Below are positions 10,486 through 19,297 of a DNA stretch of 26,984 nt, piece after piece. This DNA is from CALGFH01 sp045807325 (lineage in GTDB: Bacteria; Actinomycetota; CALGFH01): the NCBI GenBank assembly GCA_045807325.1, contig JBJMHP010000200.1, positions 1 through 26,984 of the forward strand, read 5' to 3'. Both the position numbers and the translations under genes were made by a program. Position 1 is the stretch's first letter. The number at the start of each line of letters is the position of its first letter. Below the pieces are notes generated by a model. That model was not told the DNA's origin, did not search any database, and was given only the letters and a program-made list of their open reading frames with translations.

Positions 10486-11264
10486 TGACGGGCGGGCCCG
10501 ACCCGGCACTCGGCGCCTACGCGGCCGCCGTGGCCGCCGGGCTCACCCGGGTCCTCGGCCCGGCACTGGTCGGCCTCTACCTGCATGGATCGGCCGCCAT
10601 GGGCGGCTGGTCGGCCGAGCACAGCGACGTCGACCTGCTCGGGGTGGTCGCCCGGCCGCTCGACCGGCGGGTCAAGCGGGTGATCTCGGCCCGCCTCCAC
10701 CATCCCAGCCTGGTCAGCCCGGCTCCCGTCGGGCTCGAGCTCAGCCTGGTCACCGCGGCCGTGGCCGCCGACCCGCCGCGACGGCCGCCGTTCGAGCTCC
10801 AGGTGCGCACCGGGCCGTCGCCCCATACCCACCTGGGCGGCCCGGCCGCCGCCGACCCCGACCTGCTGCTCGCCTTCGCCGCCTGCCGCCGCGCCGGCGT
10901 GGCCGTGGCCGGGCCCGGCCCACCCGAGGTGTTCGCCGACCCGCCGAGGGCCTGGCTGCTGGACCGGGTCGCCGCCGAGCTGCGCTGGGCGCTGGGCCAG
11001 GGCAGCGTCGCCTCCCGGGTGCTGACCGCCTGCCGGGCCTGGCGCTACCTGGAGGACGACGTCCTCGGCGCCAAGGTCGACAGTGCCCGCTGGGCCCGGC
11101 TCCGCCTGGCCGACGCCGGCTCCGCCGGCGCCGCCGACCTGGTGGATGAGGCTGTGGCCGCCCATCTCGGTCTCGCCCCCATGCCGGTCGCTCCCGCCGA
11201 CCGCCGGCGCGCCCGCGAGCTCGTCGCCGACGTCCTGGACCGGTTCCGCGAGGGGTCCGCTTGA
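10485..11264 (+). CDS. Aminoglycoside adenylyltransferase-like nucleotidyltransferase (AadA type)
   Basis: 259 residues. The N-terminal nucleotidyltransferase core has the motif GSAAMGGWSAEHSDVDLL (about 35-52), with D48 and D50 as metal-binding aspartates. The C-terminal all-helical region has RVLTACRAWRYLEDD and AKVDSARWARLRL, matching the AadA/ANT(3'')(9) layout. Family enzymes AMP-modify streptomycin/spectinomycin, but chromosomal relatives in environmental actinobacteria often have unproven substrates. The start is GTG at 10485, sharing a base with the preceding TAG, so translation is probably coupled. The next gene overlaps its stop by 4 bases. No mobile-element features are nearby and codon use is native. 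Confidence 0.82.
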   Translation: MTGGPDPALGAYAAAVAAGLTRVLGPALVGLYLHGSAAMGGWSAEHSDVDLLGVVARPLDRRVKRVISARLHHPSLVSPAPVGLELSLVTAAVAADPPRRPPFELQVRTGPSPHTHLGGPAAADPDLLLAFAACRRAGVAVAGPGPPEVFADPPRAWLLDRVAAELRWALGQGSVASRVLTACRAWRYLEDDVLGAKVDSARWARLRLADAGSAGAADLVDEAVAAHLGLAPMPVAPADRRRARELVADVLDRFREGSA

Positions 11265-12181
11265 GGGTCGCGTCCAGGACCAGCACCGTGCTGTGGATGG
11301 TGGTCGGGGTGGTGGCCATCTCGACCTCGCCCATCCTGATCCGGCTGGCGGCCGTGCCCGCGCTGGCCCTGGCCTTCTGGCGCTGCCTGGCCGGGGCGGC
11401 CGTGCTGGCCCCGTTCGCCCGCCGCGGCCGGGCCGGCGGCCTGGCCCGGGGCGACCTGGCCTTGCTGGGCACGGCCGGGGTGTTCCTGGCCGCCCACTTC
11501 GCCCTCTGGAACGCCTCCCTGGCCCTGACCAGCGTGGGCGCGGCGACCACGCTGGTCAGCTGCACGCCGCTGTTCGTCGGGATCGGCGCCCGGTTCCTGG
11601 GCGAGGCCCCCGGCCGCCGCACCTGGGCCGGGATCGCGCTGGCCACGGTGGGCGCGGTCGTCATCGGGGTGAGCGACGCCCTGGCCGGCCCGGTCGCGGG
11701 AGCCCAGGCCACCGGGGCGTCGGGGCTGCTGGGCGACGTCCTCGCCTTCGCCGGCGCCGCCGCGGTGGCCGTCTACCTGCTGATCGGGCGGGTGATGCGG
11801 CAGCGCCTGCCGGTGTCGACCTACGCCGCCTCGGTGTACGGCACGGCCGCGGCCGTGCTGCTGCCGGCCTGCCTGCTCACCGGCTCCAGCCTCGGCGGCT
11901 ATGCGGCCGGCTCCTGGCTGGCCGTGGCCGGCGTGGTCATCGGCCCCCAGCTGCTCGGCCACACCGTGTTCAACAGCCTGCTGACCAGCGTGAGCGCGAC
12001 CGTGGTGAGCGTGGTCCTGCTGATCGAGCCGGTCGGGGCCACCGCCCTGGCCTGGCTGCTGTTCCACGAGCTGCCGGCGGCCGGCTTCTGGGTCGGCGCC
12101 CCTCTGGTGCTGGCCGGCAGCTGGCTGGCCATCATCGGCGAGCAGGCCGGGGCGGGGGCGGAGGCCGCCCCGGCGGCCTAG
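11261..12181 (+). CDS. EamA/DMT-family membrane transporter
   Basis: 306 residues with about ten hydrophobic helices in two similar halves, as in drug/metabolite transporters with duplicated EamA domains. Clues are PILIRLAAVPALALAFWRC in the first repeat, LWNASLALTSVGAATTLVSC before TM4, and a second repeat ending FHELPAAGFWVGAPLVLAGS. The substrate is unknown; family members export amino acids, purines or other metabolites. The start is TTG at 11261, overlapping the TGA of the preceding gene (TTGA), with GAGGGG about 6 bases upstream. This start is plausible but not certain. Confidence 0.9.
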   Translation: MRVASRTSTVLWMVVGVVAISTSPILIRLAAVPALALAFWRCLAGAAVLAPFARRGRAGGLARGDLALLGTAGVFLAAHFALWNASLALTSVGAATTLVSCTPLFVGIGARFLGEAPGRRTWAGIALATVGAVVIGVSDALAGPVAGAQATGASGLLGDVLAFAGAAAVAVYLLIGRVMRQRLPVSTYAASVYGTAAAVLLPACLLTGSSLGGYAAGSWLAVAGVVIGPQLLGHTVFNSLLTSVSATVVSVVLLIEPVGATALAWLLFHELPAAGFWVGAPLVLAGSWLAIIGEQAGAGAEAAPAA

Positions 12182-12207
12182 CCGCGCTGCCCCCGCTGGC
12201 GAGGATG

Positions 12208-12213
12208 TAGGCT
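12208..12213 (+). promoter_or_regulatory. Possible -10 box for the purA-purD cluster
   Basis: TAGGCT lies in the 72-base gap before purA, about 40 bases upstream of its ATG. No good -35 box is visible, so this is weak. It is the only TANNNT I noticed in that gap. I saw no guanine/adenine riboswitch fold. Confidence 0.3.
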
Positions 12214-12253
12214 CCCCCCGCAGACCAGCGCCGAGATCGGAGCAGCCGAGACC

Positions 12254-13587
12254 ATGCCGGGAACCATCCTCGTCGGCAGCCAGTGGGGCGACGAGGGCAA
12301 GGGCAAGGCCACCGACCTGCTGGCCGACAAGATGGACGTGGTCGTCCGCTACCAGGGCGGCAACAACGCCGGGCACACGGTGATCGTCGGGGGCCGCACC
12401 TTCAAGCTCCACCTGGTGCCCAGCGGCATCCTCTACCCGCACGTCACCCCGGTGATCGGCAACGGCATGGTGGTCGACCCCGGGACCCTGCTGGCCGAGC
12501 TGGCCGCCCTCGACGCCCAGGGCATCGCCACCGGCAAGCTGCTGATCTCGGCCAACGCGCACCTGATCATGCCCTGGCACAAGGAGCTGGACAAGCTCAC
12601 CGAGCGCTGGCTGGGCCGCCAGCGGATCGGCACCACCGGCCGGGGCATCGGCCCCACCTACGCCGACAAGGCGGCCCGGCTCGGCATCCGCGTCCAGGAC
12701 CTGCTCGACCCGGGCATCCTGGCCAAGAAGGTCGAGGCCGTGCTGCGCGAGCGCAACCCGCTGCTGGCCAAGGTCTACAACCGGCTGCCCCTGGACGCCG
12801 AGGCGATCGTCGAGGAGTACGCCACCTACGCCGAGGCCCTGCGGCCCCGGATCGCCGACACCTCCCTGTATGTGTGGAACGCGCTCCGCGAGGGCAAGCA
12901 GGTGCTGTTCGAGGGCGCCCAGGCCACCCTGCTCGACGTCGACCACGGCACCTACCCGTTCGTGACCTCGTCCTCACCGGCGGCCGGTGGGGCCCTGGCC
13001 GGGGCCGGGGTCGGTCCCGGCTGGGTCGACCGGGTCATGGGCATCGCCAAGGCGTACGTGACCAGGGTCGGGGCCGGCCCCTTCCCCACCGAGGCCACCG
13101 ACGAGGAGGCCGAGGTGCTGCGGGCGGCCGGGGACGAGTTCGGCACCACCACCGGCCGGCCGCGGCGCTGCGGCTGGCTGGACACCGTGGGGCTGCGGTA
13201 CGCGGCCAGGGTCAACGGCCTGACCGAGCTGTTCGTGACCAAGCTGGACGTGCTCTCGAGGCTGGAGCGGATCCCGGTGGCCGTCGCCTACCGGATCGAC
13301 GGCGAGGTGACCGAGGACTGGCCGATGACCCAGACCGAGGTCCATCACGCCGAGCCGGTCTACGAGCTGTTCGAGGGCTGGCGGGAGGACATCACCGGCG
13401 CGACCAGGCTCGAGGACCTGCCCAGGGCGGCCAGGACCTACGTGGACGCCATCGAGAAGCTGGGCGGGGTGCCGGTGACCGCCGTCGGCGTCGGCCCCGG
13501 CCGCGAGCAGACAGTGGTCCAGCCGGCAGGGTCGGCCTCGGCTGGGGCGCCACCCGCGCGGGCAACGACGATCTCTGGGGAGGGCTG

Positions 13588-13588
<1 letters not shown>
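12254..13588 (+). CDS. purA: Adenylosuccinate synthetase PurA
   Basis: Converts IMP, aspartate and GTP to adenylosuccinate, the first committed step to AMP. Visible features are the P-loop GSQWGDEGKGKATD (about 8-21), NNAGHTV (about 38-44), TTGRGIGPTYADK, and FEGAQATLLDVDHGTYPFVTS in the centre. The GxG(x)PFPTE loop (VGAGPFPTE) and TTTGRPRRCGWLD follow. The 444 residues are slightly longer than the usual ~430, with an Ala/Pro-rich tail after the canonical PGREQTV end. The SD is weak (GGAG, 12239-12242). Its stop overlaps the purD start as TGATG. Confidence 0.98.
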
Positions 13589-14859
<1,271 letters not shown>

Positions 14860-14883
14860 GGCCTCTTGGTCCGGTTGTACGAG

Positions 14884-15480
14884 ATGGGTGCTATGCAACC
14901 TGCCGAGCGGCCGCCGATCCTGCCCTACTGCCGGGTCCCGATCGTGGTCCACGAGCCCAACGCCGCCGCCCCGGAGGTGGCCAGGCGGGTGGCCGAGCTC
15001 ATCGCCGCCAGGTGTCCCGGCGCCGTGGCCGAGCACATCGGCAGCTCGGCCGTGCCCGGCCTGGCCGGCAAGGGCACCGTCGACCTGCTCCTGCCCACCC
15101 CGGCCGAGGACATCCCGGAGGTCACCGACGACCTGCTCGCCCTCGGCTTCCAGCGCCAGGCGGTGCCGACGGCGTTCCCGCCGACCCGGCCCATGCTCCA
15201 GGGGGTCATCCGCCACGGGGACACCTCGTTGCGGGTCCATGTCCACGTGGTCCCCGAGGACAGCCCGGAGGTGGCGGCGCTGCGCGGCTTCCGCGACGCC
15301 CTGCTGGCCGACCCCGACCTGCGCCGGCAGTACGAGCAGCTGAAGCGGACCATCGTCGGCGCCGGCACGGTCGACTCGGTGGCCTTCTCCAAGGCCAAGC
15401 ACGCCTGGATCGTCGCCACCCTCGAGCGTCTCGGCCTGACCGAGGCCGTCGAAGAGGTCAGGACAGGGGGCCTGCCCTAG
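14884..15480 (+). CDS. GrpB-like (UPF0157) nucleotidyltransferase-fold protein
   Basis: About 198 residues. The family hallmark is AEHIGSSAVPGLAGKGTVDLLL (quoted here as AEHIGSSAVPGLAGKGTVDL plus LL), i.e. the GS...K..VD pattern of the GrpB nucleotidyltransferase superfamily. A central HVHVVPEDSPE and a C-terminal AFSKAKHAWIV follow. Biochemical function is unsettled for most members; some are annotated as dephospho-CoA kinase fusion partners. The start is unclear because no SD is visible: ATG at 14884 is used, with ATG 14893 and TTG 14866 as alternatives. It sits inside the purine cluster, between purD and purE, without an obvious metabolic reason. Confidence 0.8.
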   Translation: MGAMQPAERPPILPYCRVPIVVHEPNAAAPEVARRVAELIAARCPGAVAEHIGSSAVPGLAGKGTVDLLLPTPAEDIPEVTDDLLALGFQRQAVPTAFPPTRPMLQGVIRHGDTSLRVHVHVVPEDSPEVAALRGFRDALLADPDLRRQYEQLKRTIVGAGTVDSVAFSKAKHAWIVATLERLGLTEAVEEVRTGGLP

Positions 15481-15488
15481 TTCCGTTC

Positions 15489-15494
15489 TAGAAT
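15489..15494 (+). promoter_or_regulatory. Possible -10 box for purE-purB-purC
   Basis: TAGAAT is 5 of 6 to TATAAT and ends 33 bases before the purE ATG. It is part of the 8-base palindrome TTCTAGAA (15486-15493). No convincing -35 box at 17 bases. It would give purE-purB-purC its own transcript. Confidence 0.45.
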
Positions 15495-15527
15495 CCGGGG
15501 GACAGACGACCGGATCAAGGAGTGTTC

Positions 15528-15992
15528 ATGCCGCCAAGGGTTGGGATCGTGCTCGGCTCGACCTCCGACGGGGAGAAGGCCAAGACCGCGGCGGTGATAC
15601 TGGAGAAGTTCGGCGTCGAGCACGAGCTGGAGGTGCTGAGCGCCCACCGCGACCCCCGCCGGGTGGCCGAGTACGGGTCGACCGCCGCCGAGCGGGGCCT
15701 CCAGGTGCTGATCGCGGCCGCCGGCAAGGCGGCCGCCCTGCCCGGGGTGCTGGCCGCCCACACCACCCTGCCGGTGATCGGGCTGCCGATCTTCACGCCC
15801 CAGCTCGCCGGCGCCGACTCGCTGTTCTCGATCGTGCAGATGCCCTCGGGGGTGCCGGTGGCCGCCGTCGGGCTGGACGCCGCCGCCAACGCCGGCATCC
15901 TGGCCGTGCAGATCCTGGCCGTCGGCGACCCCCGGCTCCGGCTCCAGCTCCAGGAGTTCAAGGACCAGCTGGCCGAGGGCCTGCGGCTGTAG
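15528..15992 (+). CDS. purE: PurE, N5-CAIR mutase / AIR carboxylase family
   Basis: Makes CAIR in purine synthesis. 154 residues: GSTSD (10-14) binds the phosphate, SAHRDP (38-43) carries the catalytic H40, and DSLFSIVQMPSGVPVA (about 97-112) is typical. Overall it looks like class I PurE (N5-CAIR mutase, partner PurK), but the usual AAHLPG segment reads AAALPG with Ala70 where class I has His. AAGKAA also recalls the AGRSNAL of class II. No purK lies in the window. The ATG at 15528 is chosen because AAGGAG (15517-15522) is 5 bases upstream; GTG at 15522 overlaps that SD. Confidence 0.93.
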   Translation: MPPRVGIVLGSTSDGEKAKTAAVILEKFGVEHELEVLSAHRDPRRVAEYGSTAAERGLQVLIAAAGKAAALPGVLAAHTTLPVIGLPIFTPQLAGADSLFSIVQMPSGVPVAAVGLDAAANAGILAVQILAVGDPRLRLQLQEFKDQLAEGLRL

Positions 15993-15996
15993 GGCG

Positions 15997-17295
15997 ATGA
16001 TCCCCCGCTACACGCTCCCCGAGATGGGCGCCATCTGGAGCGAGGCGACCCGCTTCCGGCTGTTCGTCGAGGTCGAGGTGGCGGTCGTCCGGGCCAGGGC
16101 CCGCCGCGGGCTGGTGCCGGCGGCCGACCTGGCCGCCATCGAGGAGGCCCCGGCCCCCTCCCCCGAGCGGGTCCACACCCTCGACGCCGAGCTGCAGCAC
16201 GACGTGATCGCCTTCCTGACCGCCTACGGGGAGGGGGTCGGCGAGGCGGCCAGGCACGTCCACTACGGCATGACCTCCTCCGACCTGCTCGACACCACCC
16301 TGGCCCTTCAGCTCACCCGGGCCTGCGACCTGCTGTTGCGGCGGCTGGACCGGCTGGTCGCGGCCACCCGGGAGCGCGCCCTCGAGCACCGCGACACCCT
16401 GTGCCTCGGCCGCACCCACGGGGTGGCGGCCGAGCCGACCACCTTCGGCCTGAAGCTGGCCGGCCACGCCTTCGCCTTCGACCGCGACCGGCGCCGGCTG
16501 GCCGCCGCCCGGGAGGGGGTCGCCGTCGGCACCATCTCGGGCGCGGTCGGCACCTACGCCAACCTGCCGGCCGACGTCGAGGCCGAGGTCCTGGACGAGC
16601 TCGGCCTGCGGCCCGAGCCGGCCCCGACCCAGGTGGTGGCCCGCGACCGCCACGCCGCCCTGCTGGCCACCCTGGCCGTGGTCGGGGCCGACATCGAGCG
16701 GCTGGCCACCGAGGTCCGCCACCTCCAGCGCACCGAGGTCAGGGAGGCCGAGGAGCCGTTCGCCGAGGGCCAGAAGGGCTCATCGGCCATGCCCCACAAG
16801 CGCAACCCGATCGTGGCCGAGCGCCTCTGCGGCCTGGCCCGGCTGCTGCGCGGCTACGCCACCGCCGGGCTGGAGGACGTCGCCCTGTGGCACGAGCGCG
16901 ACATCTCCCACTCGGCGGTCGAGCGGGTCGCCCTGCCCGACGCCTGCTGCGTGCTCGACTACGCCCTGGAGCGGGCCCACTGGCTGGTGGCCGGGCTGCG
17001 GGTCTTCCCCGAGCGGATGCGGGCCAACCTGGAGGCCTCCGGGGGGCTCGCCGGGTCCTCGGCCGCCCTCCTGGCCCTGGTCGACGCCGGCTGGACCAGG
17101 GACGACGCGTACGCGGCGGTGCAGCGGGCGGCCATGGCCGCCTGGGAGGGCAAGGGCGGCTTCCGCGACCTGCTCCTGGCCGAGCCGGGCGTGGCCGAGT
17201 CCCTGAGCGAGCGGGCCCTGGATCAGGAAATGGCCCCGGCCCGGTTCGTGGCCGGCGCCGGCCCCGTGTTCGACCGACTGGAGGCGTTGCGGTGA
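15997..17295 (+). CDS. purB: Adenylosuccinate lyase PurB
   Basis: Fumarase-superfamily enzyme acting twice in purine synthesis: SAICAR to AICAR and adenylosuccinate to AMP, releasing fumarate. 432 residues, standard length. It has HYGMTSSDLLDT (about 89-100), GRTHGVAAEPTTFG with the catalytic His region, and the signature loop GSSAMPHKRNP (about 261-271). The start at 15997 is 4 bases after the purE stop, with a weak SD (AGGGCG). Its TGA overlaps the purC GTG (GTGA), so purE-purB-purC are coupled. Confidence 0.98.
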   Translation: MIPRYTLPEMGAIWSEATRFRLFVEVEVAVVRARARRGLVPAADLAAIEEAPAPSPERVHTLDAELQHDVIAFLTAYGEGVGEAARHVHYGMTSSDLLDTTLALQLTRACDLLLRRLDRLVAATRERALEHRDTLCLGRTHGVAAEPTTFGLKLAGHAFAFDRDRRRLAAAREGVAVGTISGAVGTYANLPADVEAEVLDELGLRPEPAPTQVVARDRHAALLATLAVVGADIERLATEVRHLQRTEVREAEEPFAEGQKGSSAMPHKRNPIVAERLCGLARLLRGYATAGLEDVALWHERDISHSAVERVALPDACCVLDYALERAHWLVAGLRVFPERMRANLEASGGLAGSSAALLALVDAGWTRDDAYAAVQRAAMAAWEGKGGFRDLLLAEPGVAESLSERALDQEMAPARFVAGAGPVFDRLEALR

Positions 17296-18206
17296 GCGAG
17301 CTTGTAGCCCCGCCGGACGGGCTGCGGCCCCTGGGCTCCGGCAAGGTCCGCGACCTGTACGAGGTCGACGACGACCACCTGCTGCTGGTGGCCAGCGACC
17401 GCATCTCGGCCTTCGACGTGGTACTGGACGACCCGGTCCCGGGCAAGGGCGAGGTGCTGACCGCCCTGACCGTGTTCTGGCTGGAGCTGCTGGCCGACCT
17501 GGTCCCCAACCACCTGGCCGGCTGGCGGGCCTCGGAGCTGCCGGCCCCGGCCCGCCACCTGGCCGGCCGGGCCATGCTGGTCCGGCGCCTGGAGATGATC
17601 CCGTTCGAGTGCGTCGCCCGCGGCTACCTGGTCGGCTCGGGCTGGAAGGACTACCAGGCCACCGGGGCCGTCTGCGGCGTCCCCCTGCCGCCAGGGCTGC
17701 TCCAGGCCGACCGGCTCCCCGAGCCGATCTTCACCCCGGCCACCAAGGCCCAGACCGGCCACGACGAGAACGTGTCCGAGGCCCGGGTGGCCGAGGCCGT
17801 CGGCCCCGAGCTGGCCGGCCGCCTGCGCGACCTCACCCTCGAGGTCTACCGGCGCGGCGCCGAGCACACGGCCCGGCGGGGCATCCTGCTCGCCGACACC
17901 AAGCTCGAGTTCGGCCGCGACGGCGACCAGGTCGTGCTGGCCGACGAGGTCCTCACCCCCGACTCCTCCCGGTTCTGGCCGGCCGGCGGCTGGTCCCCCG
18001 GCCACTCGCCCCCCTCGTTCGACAAGCAGTACGTCCGCGACTGGCTCCAGGACCAGTCCTGGGACCAGCGGCCCCCGGCCCCGGCCCTCCCTCCCGACGT
18101 GGTCGCCGGCACCGCCGCCCGCTACCGCGAGGCCTACGAGCGCCTGGCCGGCCGCCCCCTCGACAGCTGGCTGGCCGAGGCCAGGGCCAACCCGCCGGGG
18201 AGCTAG
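17292..18206 (+). CDS. purC: SAICAR synthetase PurC
   Basis: Joins CAIR and aspartate with ATP to give SAICAR, the substrate of PurB. The 304 residues are nearer the longer fungal-type PurC than the ~237-residue E. coli form. Motifs are LGSGKVRDLYEVDD (N-terminal ATP site), VASDRISAFDVV, PFECVARGYLVGSGW and GILLADTKLEFG, followed by VLADEVLTPDSSRFW and PPSFDKQYVRDWL. The start is GTG at 17292, inferred from the 4-base overlap with purB and the position of the first motif. Its TAG (18204-18206) shares the CTAG palindrome with the stop of the convergent methyltransferase gene. Confidence 0.97.
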   Translation: MSELVAPPDGLRPLGSGKVRDLYEVDDDHLLLVASDRISAFDVVLDDPVPGKGEVLTALTVFWLELLADLVPNHLAGWRASELPAPARHLAGRAMLVRRLEMIPFECVARGYLVGSGWKDYQATGAVCGVPLPPGLLQADRLPEPIFTPATKAQTGHDENVSEARVAEAVGPELAGRLRDLTLEVYRRGAEHTARRGILLADTKLEFGRDGDQVVLADEVLTPDSSRFWPAGGWSPGHSPPSFDKQYVRDWLQDQSWDQRPPAPALPPDVVAGTAARYREAYERLAGRPLDSWLAEARANPPGS

Positions 18207-19297
18207 GGCAACAGCCGGTAGAAGCGCCAGTCCTCGGCCTCGACGCCGAGCGTCTCGGTGTGGCCGAACCCGGCCGCGGCGGCGTAGCCGGCCAGGGTGG
18301 CCGGGCGCAGGACGGCTCCGGTGGCGGCCGTCTCGGGGTCGCCCATGACGCTGGGCAGGCAGGAGACCACGCTCCAGCCGTAGGCTCGCCGGTCCCGGTC
18401 GGGCGCCGGGGCGGTGAACTGGTCCTCGACCCGCTCGTCGGCGACCACCACCGACCCGCCCTCGGCCAGCATGGCCCTGGCCGCCCGCAGGGCGTCCACC
18501 GGCCGGGCCATGTCGTGCAGGGCCTCGAAGATGGTCACCAGGTCGTAGCGGCCGGCCACGCCGGGGTCGGCGGCGTCGACCACGGCGAAGCGGACCCGGC
18601 CGGTCATGCCCGTCTCCCGGGCGTTGTCGGCCGCGGCCGCCACCACGTCGGGGTCGACGTCGAAGCCGTCCACCGTGATCTTCGGGTAGGTCCTGGCCAT
18701 GGCGATGCTCGACCAGCCGGTCCCGCAGGCCACGTCGGCCACCCGGGCCGGCGGGTCGGCCCGCAGGCGCCGGTCGACCTCCGGGATGGCCGGCAGCCAC
18801 CGGCTGCCGAGCAGGTTGAGGAACAGGGCCCGGTTGAACTCGGCCCTGCCCTCCGGCTCCCACGGCAGCGGCGGCGGGGCGCCGCCGTGCCGGAACGCCT
18901 CCGCCAGGTCGGGCAGTGGCCGGGCCGCCCGGACCGCCTCGACCCCCCGGTAGGCCTGGTAGTCGACGTCGTCGGGGTCGGCCAGGACCGGGACGTGCTC
19001 GGGCGGCATCCGGTAGCGGCGCTCCAGCGGGCCGGCGGCCGGGTCGTCGACGGCCAGCAGCCCGCTGGCCGCGTGCTGCTCCAGCCACTCGCGCACGTAC
19101 CGCTCGACCGTCCCGGTCCGCTCGGCCAGCTCGGCGGAGGTCGCCGGGCCGCCCTCGGCCAGGGCCCGGTACAGGCCGAGCCGCTCGCCCAGGTAGACGG
19201 CGTAGAGCTCCAGGGCGGTGATGGTGGCCTGGCGCAGGCGCTCGGCGAGCGCCCGGGTGGCCTCGGGACCCGCGTCGCGAGGCGGGTCAGCGCTCGT
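18203..19297 (-). CDS. Class I SAM-dependent methyltransferase, apparent ACG start
   Basis: Methyltransferase of unknown substrate. The Rossmann motif I is VADVACGTGWSSIAM (about 187-201), followed by VDGFDVDPDVV and IFEALHDMARPVDALR. The N-terminal region (about 11-90) forms an HTH/dimerisation-like domain with LELYAVYLGERLGLYRALAE and a VERYVREWLEQ helix. In-frame GTG at 19096 would delete much of this. Upstream of it there is no ATG, GTG or TTG before a stop. The only well-placed codon is ACG at 19297, 5 bases after GGAGGAGGG (19311-19303), overlapping the ligase gene by 11 bases. Either ACG is used or the base is a substitution. 364 residues from ACG, 297 from GTG. Confidence 0.85.
   Translation of the reverse strand, partial: TSADPPRDAGPEATRALAERLRQATITALELYAVYLGERLGLYRALAEGGPATSAELAERTGTVERYVREWLEQHAASGLLAVDDPAAGPLERRYRMPPEHVPVLADPDDVDYQAYRGVEAVRAARPLPDLAEAFRHGGAPPPLPWEPEGRAEFNRALFLNLLGSRWLPAIPEVDRRLRADPPARVADVACGTGWSSIAMARTYPKITVDGFDVDPDVVAAAADNARETGMTGRVRFAVVDAADPGVAGRYDLVTIFEALHDMARPVDALRAARAMLAEGGSVVVADERVEDQFTAPAPDRDRRAYGWSVVSCLPSVMGDPETAATGAVLRPATLAGYAAAAGFGHTETLGVEAEDWRFYRLLP

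Noticed and set aside
10485..11264. Recently acquired antibiotic-resistance cassette
   Set aside because: No attC-like site, integrase, IS or compositional change is visible; codon use matches neighbours and the gene overlaps both neighbours' reading frames.
12283..13587. Upstream extension of the purD frame across purA
   Set aside because: The extension is Arg/Gly/Pro-rich shadow of purA; the conserved PurD N-terminus starts at ATG 13588 with an SD.
19097..19297. Taking GTG 19096 as the methyltransferase start
   Set aside because: About 50 upstream in-frame residues look like the conserved N-terminal domain (LELYAVYLGERLGLYRALAE) and a strong SD lies further upstream, so the shorter start would discard real protein.
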